From contig JAQOOI010000063.1 in assembly GCA_028554645.1 (NCBI GenBank), positions 806,001-870,000 of the forward strand: a stretch of 64,000 nucleotides of DNA. The letters are read 5' to 3'. A model generated the notes under the pieces. It saw only the letters and a program-made list of their open reading frames with translations, did no database searches and had not been told where the DNA came from. Made by a program: the position numbers and the translations under genes. The stretch's first letter is position 1, and each line of letters starts with the position of its first letter. This DNA is from Omphalotus guepiniiformis (lineage: Eukaryota; Basidiomycota; Agaricomycetes; Agaricales; Omphalotaceae). Shown here in pieces: positions 48,680-61,157 of this stretch.

Positions 48680-50956
48680 ATGGTTTTGTTTGCTAGTACC
48701 GCTACTGGTACGACTCGGGCTACTGAGGGTGACGAAACCTTCGTCGACGTGTGGGATGAGATGGTGAACAACTTCACGGGTGATCACAAGAAGAAGGGAT
48801 TCTATGACTCTTGGATTGACCACTGTCTGTCCTATTCTCACTCTTATCCATTCCATGACACTAATGGGTTCGCTGGTACATAGCTTCCGCAAAATACAGC
48901 AGTCCAGGACTATTTGCGTACGTCTTTCTCGCAAACGTGTTGGACTAGTGTAAAACACCGATCATTGTATAAACAGCTTCGAAGCCCTTAGGAAGTTGTA
49001 TCCAAATCACTCCGTGGTATCGACCACTGACTTTAGACTGGACCTTCTCAACTTCCCTGCAGCGGAATGGACCCCTCTTGAGAACAATCCTTTGATCACT
49101 ATCATTGGCTTCGTCTCACTTGCACGTAACTCCTCTCCGACTCCAGGAGTATTGGCCGAACGTGTACTAGCTGGTGGTTTTACGGTCAAGTGGCAGGTGA
49201 GTAGAATATTGTTAGATATTAAATGATAGACGCTCAACTTTCCTCCAGGGTTTCGAGTTCATCCTTCAGATAGTCCAGGTGAGGCAGAACATATATTTCG
49301 TGTATCCTTCTCATGCTGAATGAATCTCTCCAGTATCCCTCGGGATTCGGGACGCTGACGCACACATTCATCCTTCATCAAGGTAGAGATATGAGTCTTC
49401 ATTCGCTTCTTTCTATGTCTAATGTCCTTCATCAAGGTCCAGAAGATCCAGCACGCTCTCTCTTGCTTGCTGCTGGTCTTTGGTCTGAGGCGCTTCATGA
49501 TGAGATTTGGGTATTTAATCAAGGTTTTTGGCAGAAAGATGCTGGGCTTTGGCAGGCGATTCAGAAGGCAGATTGGAAGGATGTAATCCTCAAAGATGAC
49601 TTCAAGACAGCATTGCAGAAGGACGTATACGGTTTCTTCGAGTCTGAGGAGCTGTATAAGGACCTTGGAATCCCGTGGAAGGTAATTGAGACCGAAACTA
49701 CCCGTGAAGAGAGAATAAACCTCCTCATTTAGCGTGGTCTTATCCTGCACGGGCCTCCGGGTAATGGCAAAACTATCAGCTTGAAGACCATTATGAAAAC
49801 TTGTGATGCAAAAGGCTATGTTCCGCTCTATGTGAAATCATTCCAAAGTGGGCGTTTTTCCTTGAAGTTTTGAGATTTAAGTCATGATGTTAACAGGTTA
49901 TCTTGGAGATGAGTATTCGATGGAGCTCGTCTTCGGTAAAGCCCGCCAGCTGGCTCCTTGCGTCATCATCCTTGAGGACATTGATAGTCTCATCAACGAT
50001 AGGAATCGTTCCTTTTTCCTCAACCAGCTCGATGGTTTGGAAGGCAACGACGGCTTACTAATAATTGGCACCACGAACCACTTTGACCGCCTTGACCCTG
50101 GTTTGAGCACGCGTCCAAGTCGTTTCGATAGGAAATAGTATGTGCTCAACATCCCCGTGTCTTTCTTACAACCTTACCTTGCATCAGCAAATTTGACGAT
50201 CCGGACCGTGACGAACGCGCTCTGTATGCCACGTATTGGCAGAAGAAGCTTGAGGGCAAGAAGTCCTTGTCTTTTCCAGATGACCTGGTTGAAGAGGTCG
50301 CCGATGCCACTGATAAATTCAGTTTTGCTTATCTGAAAGAGGCTTTGTTCGTTTTCAATTTTCCTGTGATTGAAACGTTGACTTATTGGATTCATAGTGT
50401 CTCTGCCCTCGTCTCTCTTGCTGGGTACGAGGACAGCGACGACAAACCTTCGTTAAGGTCTGTTCTCATGGAGCAGATCGAGCTTTTACGCAAACAGTTG
50501 GACAAGGCGAGTATCATGAACACCTCGCACCAGTCGCAATTTAGGACGCACCGACATTTTGTGCCGCCCCAGCCTTTGGCTACTGCACCTTCCATGTTCG
50601 ACTTGCCACAAGGGCAGCGACAAGCTAGGCCGCTTCCCTCTATAGCGTTGCAACCTCCGACGTTTGCAGGCCTCGAATGCTTGCCACAGCTGGCCCAAGT
50701 TGTGCCTACTCGGCCAAATGTTCCCAATGTTGACGGACGTATACTTTGCTCGACGACACCTGCCACCTTGCTTGCTTCTCCAGCTAATCCCCCTGTTCGA
50801 CAGTCACTCAATCGTTTTCAAAATCCGAGCGACGATGACTTCAGCACCTTAGCTGATCGCCTGAATGCTCTTCGGAGCCCAACCGATGATCGTGGACTTG
50901 AGATCATTCGTTCAAGTAAAGCGATTTATCAGAACAACACAATGTGGCGTCAGTGA
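48680..50956 (+). CDS. AAA ATPase, BCS1/classic AAA-like with polar tail
   Basis: Ten exons (48680-48824, 48894-48927, 48977-49196, 49249-49278, 49334-49382, 49437-49681, 49733-49847, 49897-50137, 50188-50346, 50398-50956) sum to 598 aa. The ATPase module is complete: Walker A HGPPGNGKT, Walker B CVIILEDIDSL, sensor IIGTTNHFDRLDP and second-region arginines in STRPSRFDRKY. The N-terminal about 220 residues lack a clear transmembrane segment or the typical BCS1 N-domain, so mitochondrial assignment is not supported. A Pro/Gln-rich tail of about 180 residues ends the protein. Many Agaricomycetes have such AAA proteins of unknown role. The substrate is unknown; the nearest named group is BCS1-like. 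Confidence 0.85.
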
Positions 50957-51510
50957 GGATGATGGTGGTGGAAGTTTGGTGCCAGTTCAAAGGATTAGGT
51001 CCTGTGTCAGGATAAATAAAGATGCAGATGTGGACTGGTTACGTTATGTCAAACCGCTTTGTGATGCACGTTTCATTTTGCTCTGTAATAGTTGTATTTG
51101 TATTTGGCTACAACAGCATATTGCTATAGACTGCTTAGGCCTGTCTGGGACACGTGTAGAGGTCTTTGGTCAACAACACCAATTGAGAGTGTGAAAAAAA
51201 TCTGAAATCATTCTGTAACCTTTGTTCTAATGCTGGCACTGTCTTGAAATTGCATACAGTCGATCTTGCCCTCACCCTCTCTGTTATTACTTATATGTCA
51301 CGGTGACGACCTCAAGTTTTGCGGTTGAGCAGCCATCGGTCTCGAGCTCCGACTAGGGACCAGCTTCGAAAGGAGATACTGAAAATGATAAGACTTTGCG
51401 GGAGCGGGATGACGGTCCGACAAACAGGTCTTGGGTTACTTATCTCGCGATGGATAAGCAGCGAGCGGTCCATATAAACTCGGAGCATCCTCGTCTCACG
51501 CAGTCGCACC
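50957..51510. other. Intergenic, no gene recognised
   Basis: About 550 bp between the AAA ATPase stop and the beta-mannosidase start; probably terminator plus promoter. No coding frame is supported. Confidence 0.5.
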
Positions 51511-54500
51511 ATGGCAGTAACGGAAATCTTACTCGACCGATCTTGGGCCTGGAAGCAGAGGAACCCGTCTATTGCAGAGGTCATTGACGAGCTAGACGCG
51601 AATGAGGCCAGTGCGGACGGTACAGACTTAACTAGCAGCTGGCGAGCCGCTAAGACGTTCCCTTCTGAGATCCATGTTGAGCTATTGAAGGCCGGGCTAA
51701 TTCCAGATCCATATCTTGAATTCAACGAGCATAAGGTTCAATGTAAGTTCCATCTTCGATCTAGGCGAAGCTATTTTTCTAATCACACTTTCAGGGATCG
51801 GCGAAGTTGAATGGTTGTACAAGTCGACCTTTTCATTTCGTGAACAAGAAATGCAACAGGCTGTACTAGAATTCTATGGACTCGATACTGTATGCGACGT
51901 TTACCTTGTAAGTATCATTCATATCGCCCTTGTGAAGGAACTTTCATCGACTCATTAGCGCTTAGAATGGCACCAAAATTCTGTCAACGGATAACATGTT
52001 CCAAACACACTACATCAACATCAACACCTCCTCTCTCAAGGCATCTAACACTCTTTTTCTACATTTTAAATCCGCTGCGCACCTAGCTAGAGTACGCGAA
52101 GCTCAGATGGGGCGAGTACGCGCCGGTTCGACAAATTTGGGTGACCCAAGCAGAGTTTACGTTCGGAAAGCTCAATACGACTGGCGGTAAATCGACTGTC
52201 CTCTTTTGCACTCATTTCCACTAATAGGTGTATACACTCCAGGTGGGACTGGGTTAGTTATCGTTCTTTTGGGCCTCGTTTTACTGGCATGTCTGGCTTT
52301 TACACTAATCACGCATACACTCTGGGGCCCCGAGCTCATGACATGTGGAATTTATCGACCAATCATCCTCAAAGCCTACAATGTCTGTTTAGGCGACATT
52401 CAGACGCGTGCGATCGTGTCCGACGATTTATCATGTTCATTGAAGGTTGATATCGATTTGCATGGAGCCGTGCATCTCGTTCAAACATTAGGGATTACAT
52501 TGGAAGACGTGACCGGAACGGTAGTAAAGGCTGAGAGCATTAAAATTGCAGGAGATGGAGATATCAGGACTCGCAGTGTTGAATGGAAGCTGGGACAGGA
52601 GTCTGTGAAACTCTGGTGGCCTGTTGGGTATGGTGAACCAAATTTATATCATGTAACAGTTCTGTTACTTGACGAGGTTGGTTGTCTGTTATCAATCTCA
52701 CGTATGATATCTCAGACTTATTCAACTCTTAGGAAGGCGTTACCATTGACTCTAGAAGCATGCGTATCGGCTTTCGCAGTGTACGGCTCGTACAGGAACC
52801 CCTTGTGGAACCTGATCAATATGGGACAGGGACATCATTCCTTTTCGAAGTTAATGGCGTCAGAATATTCATGGGAGGTTCGTTCCTTGGCTTGTCGTTC
52901 AGCTTAGCTTTATTTTATTCCAAGTCTAGGGTCGAATTGGATCCCAGCAGATAATTTTCTTACTACGATCACCCCAGACCGATATCGAGCCTGGCTAACT
53001 CTCTTAAAGGACGGGAATCAGAATATGGTGAGGATATGGGGAGGAGGTATCTACGAGCCGGATGTCTTTTATGATACTTGCGATGGTTCGTCCCCCACCG
53101 ACTTTCCTTCCTAGATTTCTCATAATAACTTGTTGCGTTCAGAACTTGGTCTTTTGGTTTGGCAAGATTTCCAATTCGCCTGCGGAGTTTATCCTGCGCA
53201 CGATGAATTTGTTACTTCCGTGCGTAAGGAAGCGGAACAGAATATCAAACGCATGCGGCACCATCCTGCCATGGCACTGTTTTGCGGGAATAACGAGGAT
53301 TATCAAATGGTTTTGCAGTGGGGTGGTAGGTCGCCCTGTGGATAAGAAACTCGGCCTCACCTTTTATGTCTCCTAGATGTCAAGGATTTTCCTGCAATCA
53401 AGATATATGAGGAGGTTCTTCCATCATTAGTCGAAGCACTTACTGACCCAGTCATCCCCTACCATCGTGGTTCTCCTTATGGTGGGAAGGGATGGGACAC
53501 CGCAGACCCTACCATAGGCGATGTACACCAGTGGAACGTATGGGGTGGTAAAGAGCTTCCATACCAGAATTATGACGAGCTCGGTGGGCGTTTCGTCAGG
53601 TGCGTTTAGGTGATCACTATCAGTATGATGGCCTTGACACCGAACTTTTTAAATAGTGAATTCGGTATGCCCTCAATGCCCTGCATGAGGACAATTGCCT
53701 ACTGGATGCAGGGAGCAGATGAGAAGGCATGGCATGCACAATCCAAGCTTATGGCACAGCATTGCCGTGCAGGTAGTTTCGAGAGACGCTTTGCAATTGC
53801 TATGAACGATAATTTTAAAGTTACGGAAGACCTGGAGACGTACGCCAACAAACATTCCTTGAAGTTATCTCTGACTCACCAAAATTTGCTTCTCAGTGCG
53901 GTTTTCAATACTCAGATGATGCAATCCGAGGCAGTTGGCTTTGCGTACCAGTCTTGGAGGAGGCAATGGAGAGGGAAAGGCAAGGAATATGTAAGCTTTC
54001 TCGTTGACACTTCTTTTTTGGTAGTGACATCCATTCGTGTTTAGAACTCTGGGGTTCTTGTTTGGCAATCCAATGATTGCTGGCCTGTTACTTCCTGGGC
54101 CATAGCTGATTACTTCGTACGATTGCTAAAAATTCAAACTCGACCTCATGTTCATACATCTGATTGTAGCTTCGCCCAAAACCTGTATATTTTGCCATTG
54201 CACGTCATCTGGCGCCTTATGCTGTGGGCATATTCCGAACGGTATGTCTCCTTTTTGCATATGGTCCTCTCCTACTCTATTTAATGTCCTATTCTAGGTG
54301 CATAAAAACAAACCGAACGATAGACCGCGTCAGGTATGTTCTCTGGTTTCATCGATTCTGCTTTCTTAACGCTTTCTTAACATCTCCTGTCACAGTTTTA
54401 CGAGTTCGGCTCTTTTCAATCTCGCGGAGCAACTATCGATATTTGGGCTGTGAACGGAACCCTCTCACCCCGCTCGGCAATATTAGAATTGCACTTTGCT

Positions 54501-54992
54501 GATCTGGGTTCAAATTGGAACTTTACTGAATCCCACACAGTCGAACTTTTGCCCAACCAATCATCGGAGCTACTTTCAATGTCTTGTCCTGGACCCCCGA
54601 AAGAAAGCCTGTCTTTACCGACTGGATATGCAGACTGGACGACATCGTGCACTGTGGTCGCAGGCGCACGCCTGCTGGACCCGCAGACGAGAGAAGTCCT
54701 CTGTCGCTTTGCAGATTGGCCCCAGCCATATCGCTTCCTTGAGGCTTCTGATCCAGGGCTGAAAGTGAGTGTAGAACATATTTCCCAGAGTGTCACTCTC
54801 GTCTCGCTGGAAGTGGAGAAGCCTGCAAAATGTGTTGTACTTGGTGTGGCCAGGCCCGGAAAGGAGGTGAAGTGGAGTGACAATGCGTTGGATCTGATGC
54901 CTGGAGATAAACAGACAGTGACGGTCCAAGGCTTAGAAGGTAGGGATGTGGAAGTAGCATATTTTGGAAAGGAGAAGGCCCATAAGCTGTGA
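51511..54992 (+). CDS. Beta-mannosidase, glycoside hydrolase family 2
   Basis: Fifteen exons give 892 aa: 51511-51742, 51795-51907, 51966-52186, 52243-52252, 52335-52676, 52733-52877, 52930-53085, 53143-53325, 53377-53599, 53657-53839, 53897-53990, 54045-54116, 54170-54241, 54298-54333, 54396-54992. Landmarks are AVLEFYGLDTVCDVYLNGT, RKAQYDWRWDW, VKLWWPVGYGEPNLY, SNWIPADN, MVRIWGGGIYEPD, FCGNNEDY (acid/base Glu) and VSEFGMPSMP (nucleophile Glu). No signal peptide is seen, suggesting an intracellular MndB-like enzyme that removes terminal beta-mannose from manno-oligosaccharides or N-glycan remnants. Exon 4 is only 10 nt. Canonical splicing of the next intron removes G-P-E from the usual W-D-W-G-P motif. 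Confidence 0.93.
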
Positions 54993-55138
54993 TTTATTCT
55001 CTGTACATAGCAAGTAATTCATGATGTCGACTAGTCCTACTGTACTTAAGCTGCAGTTAGAAATTAGTACAATATACATTTGTCATGTGAAATTACGCAG
55101 AAATTACACGGAATTCTTTCCAGCATGTCGGTCAGTTC

Positions 55139-56825
55139 ATGTTCTCTCTAAGTGGCCCTAATGGCACATATCCTGTTGCTGCAACCACTTTTCTTGTTCC
55201 CGTTCAACCCTCAATAATAGTCGGCTCTGCGAAAGTGCCTGGCCGGGATGGTGCAGGGCTTGTGTTGCAAGAGGTAGCCTTTACTGCATATTACCCCGCT
55301 AGTATTTCCTCCGAACAACGTTCAAAAGGCCTTCGCTGGATGAGTTAGTGAGTAATTAGTTCTGTGTTTTTACAGAATTATACCTAACAGGTCCAGGAAG
55401 TCCGCCAGCCATCGAGATTAATGGTTACAGGCAGTTCCTAGGTCAGTATCGCAGTCAACCTGGATCTAAGACATATCTTGAATCGTTGATTCCAATATAC
55501 AGGAGGCTCCCGCTGGCTCGACTGGCTATTCATCAAGCCCATTATCTATCTGTATGGTCAATTTCTCAAGGCAAGTATCATGTTCACCCTCATGTACCGC
55601 CTTAAGCTTTACATATTCAGAACCATAGATCCCAATTTACCGCAACGCACCTCTGCTCAGTCTTCCCGACAAAGTCTGGCCCCTTGTAATCTTCTCGCAT
55701 GGTCTGGGTGGAAATCGAACCGCATACAGTCAATTCTGTACTCGTCTAGCGGCTTCAGGTCGTGTGGTCCTGGCTCTGGAGCATCGTGACGGAACGGCAA
55801 CCGCCTGCTTGTCGCATTCCGACAACCAGTCTCAAGTCATCCTGTATATCAATGAGTCTCAAGTGATGTACGATTTCATGATTGTCCTTGCTGGTGTCTA
55901 CCGTATAACGTCTATTCAGATGGGAAACAAAACCAGATGGTGTAATGCCACTTCGTACAGCACAAATAGCCATACGACAACATGAGATGTATACAACATT
56001 TATGAGCTTTTCTAAGCTCGTCTCGGGTGATTCAAATGTGGTAATCAGTACAATTGAAGGCAATGATCCACGGAAGACTTGGTCAAAAAGTCCTATTCGT
56101 TTGGACGATATCTGCCTCGCAGGACATTCCTTCGGTGGCTGCACAGTAGTACGTGCGCTACGCTTATACATCCTTTCCATTCACTTATGAAAGTTCAAGC
56201 TCTCACTCCTTTCATCACATCCTCCCGAAAATAGAGACTACCGTCGGATGCCCGTCAAGCACGCTCTTGTTCTCGATCCGTGGCTCGACCCTCTTCCCTC
56301 TCCTGGTCCTACTCCTAGCACTCGCAACATAGACACAGGTGTCGGCGTTGTTCAGTCTTCTCTGAATGACCCTGCTGAAGAGGCACCGGAGAATCCAGCT
56401 CATGACCTTCCGCTTTTGCTGGTCATAAACTCTGAGGAATTTACGTGTTGGACGGAGCACTTTCAGCGCCTAATAGGAATTGTCAAGACATGGAGCACTA
56501 CAGCGAAGCTGATAACGCTTGGTATGATCTAGTCTGACATCTGCTTTTTTCAGTCACTGACACCATGTCGACAGTCAAATCTCAGCATGTATCTTTCTCC
56601 GACTTTCCCCTCCTTCCTTTCATTCGAAGGAAACAGAGCACGCTTTTGATGAATATCATTACACGGCTGTCTATTGCGTTCATGGGTGACGACCTAAACA
56701 GTGCTTTAAAGGAGGAGAATGTGATAGACAAGATGCCGGAAACAGTCGTCGTCGGTCAATGGAAGGACGGAAGTGATAAGTACAGGTTTATTGGTTCACC
56801 CGGAGAAGTGGTAGTACACCAGTAG
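55139..56825 (+). CDS. Platelet-activating-factor acetylhydrolase-like enzyme
   Basis: Multiple exons; the first is 55139-55343, with donor GTTAGT and the next exon resuming KLYLTGPGSPPAIEINGY. The protein opens with GPNGTYPVAATTFLVPVQPS and LQEVAFTAYYPA, the usual N-terminal PAF-AH shape. Core motifs are WPLVIFSHGLGGNRTAYSQF (oxyanion region), CLAGHSFGGCTVV (nucleophile GxSxG), HALVLDPWLDPL (Asp) and KSQHVSFSDF (His), a complete triad. Such enzymes hydrolyse short or oxidised sn-2 acyl chains of phospholipids. There is no signal peptide, so it is probably cytosolic. The join after GHSFGGCTV (around 56150-56195) is not settled: several donors and acceptors are possible. Confidence 0.85.
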
Positions 56826-56954
56826 ATAGCTAAATCACCATGATAGAATGGAATGTACGACGCCGAACGAATAAATCTGTGTCATGGCCCCTATCTGAAC
56901 TCATTCACTCATCACGCATCGCTTCCTTTTTGGGACAACAGATTTCTTCCAGAC

Positions 56955-57740
56955 ATGAGCATGAACATTCGCCCAGCTCGGGTACAAGCTACGATATAAT
57001 ATCCCTGATTTTGAAACTGACATAGAACTAGGTAGATGACCTTATGGGCATGCAGGCATGCAATCTCCAAAACCTACCGGAAAACTACACAATGAAGTAC
57101 TGTCAGTCTGCCTCTTCGCTGCCTGTCTGAAATTTAGACTGATGCTTCGTGCTGGATGGCCATCAATTTCTGCAACTCGACTCTCAAGACTTGTATCACT
57201 GTATAACTTGGCCTTCGCTCTCCTACGTTGCAGAAGACCATAAAGGAAGAATTGTTGGATACATCTTGGCTAAAATGTGCATGTTTACAACTGTGACCTT
57301 TCTCTCCCGGTGACTCACCCCAGCCTCTTAGGGAAGAAGAAACCGCTGAAGGTGAAACAATCCATGGACATGTTACCTCCATATCTGTGTTGCGATCATA
57401 TAGAAGGCTTGGTCTCGCGAAAAAGCTGATGGTGCAGTCCCGTAAGTGGCATTTCTACGACGTCTTGCCCGATTGTCCAACCCACGATGTGCGCTCAATA
57501 TGCTTAGAGGAGGCCATGGCCACTGTGTATCGTGCATCCTACGTTTCGTTGCATGTCCGCAAGTCGAACCGAGCAGCGCTGAGTCTATATCGAGATACTC
57601 TGGGATTCGAAGTGAAGGACATCGAAAAAAAGTATTGTGAGTGTGACTATTGCATTGTCTCTATGTTTTATTCTCAAGTCTGCATAGACGCTGATGGCGA
57701 GGACGCCTATTCTATGCAACTGTCATTGAAGCACGATTAG
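56955..57740 (+). CDS. ARD1: NatA catalytic subunit NAA10/Ard1
   Basis: Six exons (56955-56981, 57032-57101, 57189-57276, 57332-57441, 57508-57636, 57688-57740) give 158 aa; a second Met at 56961 (MNIRPAR) is the start used by most family members. The GNAT fold is complete: [72 protein letters not shown] (acetyl-CoA loop R-x-x-G-x-A), [23 protein letters not shown] and [11 protein letters not shown]. With Naa15 it acetylates N-terminal Ala, Ser, Thr, Gly and Cys after Met removal on ribosomes. The long acidic tail of animal NAA10 is absent, as in many fungi. Confidence 0.95.
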
Positions 57741-57833
57741 ACAGTTCGCGATGTGCTATGTCGTGGGGTATAGCATAATATTACAATATAACTCTACAGG
57801 TACGCAGTATCATGTATATGGCCAATTCAACGG

Positions 57834-59336
57834 TCATGACTCTGGAGATATTCCCTGCTCTGGAATGCCCTCTTTTGCCTCGTGTCCCATTTCATCTGCC
57901 TCCTTCACGCCATCTTCTCCATCTGGTGTTTGTGGCCCTAGATCATTCTCAGCAATCTTCTCACTGTCTGGATCCAGTATGCCTCTTCTCAACATGACAG
58001 CCTCTCGAATGAGCCCGGCGGTTTCGAGGCCTAATTTGTAATATCCGTCGTTTGAGTAGGCAGCAAACATTCCCGTATGAGCCTGAACTTCATCAGATGC
58101 AATATTATTGGTCGCTGGGAGAAAATGCCTCATGGCCCGAGGATCTGTCTTGGGCAAAATAATGAAAGTCCTGTCCAGATTGTGTACCAGTGGAATAGCA
58201 GGCAAGATAGTGTAAAATCTGGTCGATGCTCTTGTTATTCAGGTTCAGCACGAAGAGTGAAGATAATCTCTTACGTTCGAAACATCACACCGTTCAACTT
58301 TTCTACTTCTATTAGCGTATCGACACGTTTCTTCAACGCGTCCTCATCCCACAAATTTCGGACATACTTCATGTGGTCTGTTGCCCAACTATATCCAACG
58401 CCCAGGTCTTCGCGCTTATAGTATGCCCCTCCCGCTGCGGCACCTGCAATGACAGCGCCGCCAAATGCGTATGCAGCCGGGGCCCATCTACTCCAGGCAG
58501 TTGGGGCTTCTGGAGGAGAGGTTATTGCACCTATAGCAGACGTTGAAGATTTACCAGCTTGATTTATACCAGCACCAAAAGAACCAAAGATAGCGGAGCC
58601 AACGGATTTAGCTGCCTTCAGATAGTCTGCCGCTTTCGTAGCGGTATTCTTGAACACGTAAGGATGCAAGCCGTAATACTACAAGGATTTTGTGTCAGTG
58701 TAATAGATTTCAGTATAGGACTGTAGTACTCAAACTGGAGTATCGAAGGCAAGACAGGCTACTATCGCTGGCCAAAGAGGCGCGGTTGAGTCCGGTCGGG
58801 TTCTGTAGAATTCGAGAAGACTGTCGGCAGCAAGCAAGCCTCCCATACTGCAACCTTTCAGTTGCAAACCGGTATTCGTTATCGGCGAACGCACCTGTGA
58901 CCGCAAAGTATAATCTTAGCCGTTCCTGCACCTCCCCCATGTTCGACCTCTTTTTCGACGGTCAAGGTAGTTAGCCAGTCTGCAAATCGAGTTACGGCTT
59001 CGTTCTGTCGCAGGGCATACCTCAATAATGATATAAATCGACGGTATGTATTCAACTCACCAAATCCCCTCTGGTCTGGACTACAAAAAGTCAGAATCAT
59101 CGAGCGCCAGTGACAAGAAGGCTAACGATAACCTCATAAGCAGGGAAAACCACGCAGTCAACGGTGCAATTGGGTACAGTTTCGATCAAGATATGTTGTA
59201 AACGTTCAGGGAACTTTGCGAATGTGTCGTCATCACCCTTGAAACCGTGAATGAAGATGACGAGGAGGACGTCCTTCACGACGTTGGCGACAGCGAGAGC
59301 ATTCCCAGTCGAATCAGTTTCGACATGGGTACTCAT
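57834..59336 (-). CDS. DUF676-type serine hydrolase / lipase-like protein
   Basis: The first exon is 59336-59133 (an upstream in-frame Met at 59369 is possible), then a 15-nt exon 59074-59060, 59004-58895, and an exon starting at 58847. Motifs are VIFIHGFKGDDDTFAKFPERL (oxyanion HGF), TRGDLNEAVTRFADWLTTL and CGHSMGGLLAADSL, the nucleophile Ser built across an intron (CAC AG then T). The later part includes a Gly/Ala-rich hydrophobic stretch (YAFGGAVIAGAAAGGAYY) like a membrane-inserting glycine zipper and an acidic C-terminus. This domain order is common in fungal DUF676-like lipases. The substrate and location are unknown, possibly membrane-associated. Exon ends 3' of 58650 are less certain. 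Confidence 0.8.
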
Positions 59337-59565
59337 AATCAAGAAAAGTTGAATCAGTGGCAGTGCCATAGAGTGAGTTTTACATATGCAGCAGGCGATA
59401 CACTTTTCGAAATATTTTTGTTACAGTAACGATTATGAACCATACTGGGTAAAATGTAAGTGAACAAGCATTTGACGAGATAATGTGACTATGATACAAC
59501 AGTTGAAAATGAGTATTCGGGAGTCCAACGGAAGATAATGATAGAAGTGCAAACACCAGACTATG

Positions 59566-61002
59566 CTACTGACTGAACGTCTGGCTTTGGTAGGGTGCCT
59601 GAGTCTGCAGCGGATACGAATCATATTGTGACATATCCTGAGACTGGTATGGAGAGTGCGGTATCTCTGGATACATTCGTCCTTGGGGCGAAAGATCGTC
59701 GCAACCATCTCGCAACGGAGAAGCTTGCGGCCCCTGCGAAATCATCCCGGAGCCATGATCTACTTCTGTAGGGAACGGAAATGTCCCGGATTGAGAAGCA
59801 GGAGATTTCGCGCTGCTGCGCGACTTTTTGCGTTTCGGAGCGACGCCATACCACACCTGACGTTGCACAGCAGAGGCAGGAGCAAAAGAAGGCGTTTGCA
59901 GTGGTGAAGATGACATCGCGTGGTTCTGGATATCAACTTGCAAAGAGGGCCGGCGATTTGTCAGACTGCCGTATGTTCGCGAGGAGCGAGGCACTTGCTG
60001 CGACTGAGGGGTGGGTTGTGACGGAGATTTAGTTTTGGGTGAAGCAAGAGAGGATGCTGCTTGGTCATCTGTCCAAACAATTTCCCTCGAATAATTAAAG
60101 CTTTCTTCTGCGAGTGAGTCCGTTGGTTGCGAGACCATGTTGTAATCTGCATTCTCGTCTAGCTGTGTCAATTGACTCTCAACCATTTGGCAAGACTCTG
60201 AAGAAGACGCAGAACTCGTCGACTCTTGAGAAAATGAATTGGAGAACGATAGACTATCGGAGTGCCTCCTAGGCCCTCTTTGAGTGCTCGCTGCGACGAT
60301 ATCAGAGAAAGAGGGCGATGGACATAATGGAGGTATACGGGGTGATCCAGAGGGCGACGAAAGCGATGCAAAGGTAGGAGTACCCTGACGCTGAGATGCG
60401 TCTGAAAGCAGGACAGCCCGCGAAGAAAAGTCAAGAGCTGCGTCACCTTCACCATCAGAATGATAAAATATAGGAGCTGGTGAATGACCATGGTGAGGAT
60501 CCACATCTGACATATCATCATCAAAGATGGAGTCATTATCATCGTCGCTGCCACCATATCGATAGCTACGCGATGAAGTCGTCGTGGGTGGCGAGGGTAA
60601 CGAAGCTACTGCAATTGAGCGGTCTGTGTCTTCAAATAACAGATTACACAGTTAGTATACGGAATAAGTTGTCAGGCAATTGTGCAAGCTTGTATTCTCA
60701 ATATGAACAAGAAACTTGAATGACATTCAATATTCAAATGACATACCTTGACTATTATTAGTGAGCTCCTTATCCTCCGCAGCGCCCGCACTAGGAAATG
60801 ACATGAAGCCTGCGGTACTGAAACTCACGCCCTCTCCTTCCTCTGCTCTTCTTATTTTCTGGAGATCTCCATAGCGAACGGGTTCTTCTTTACGGACATG
60901 GTCGATGATGAGATGCGCCGTATGTTCGCTAGGACAAGTGAAAGTTTTTCTGCACCAACCCCATCCGCAGATGCGAAGGGGCGGATTCGAATTCTCGGAC
61001 AT
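59566..61002 (-). CDS. C2H2-like zinc-finger protein with Ser/Gln-rich region
   Basis: Two exons (61002-60747, 60629-59566) join in frame across a GT-AG intron and give 439 aa. The N-terminus carries one finger, RICGWGWCRKTFTCPSEHTAHLIIDHV, with C-x4-C spacing followed by H-x5-H, a C2H2 variant. The rest is disordered: an acidic DDDNDSIFDDDMSD patch, long Ser/Pro runs, a short APKRKKSR basic cluster that may be a nuclear signal, and a Gln/Tyr/Pro-rich C-terminus. It is probably a basidiomycete transcription factor or adaptor. It diverges from the CCDC97-like gene across 155 bp. Confidence 0.75.
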
Positions 61003-61157
61003 GAAGCTCGTACACAACTCAGTGCTGGAGCGCGAAATTGCTGGCAAAAAGAGACCATGGATTTTTGAGGGGTGTTTGTTCTTGTTAGTTTCTAAGGGGA
61101 ATGCAGCATTCGTCCACTTCCGGGATACCGGGCCGAGGTGCTCTCCCTTGCACTCGA

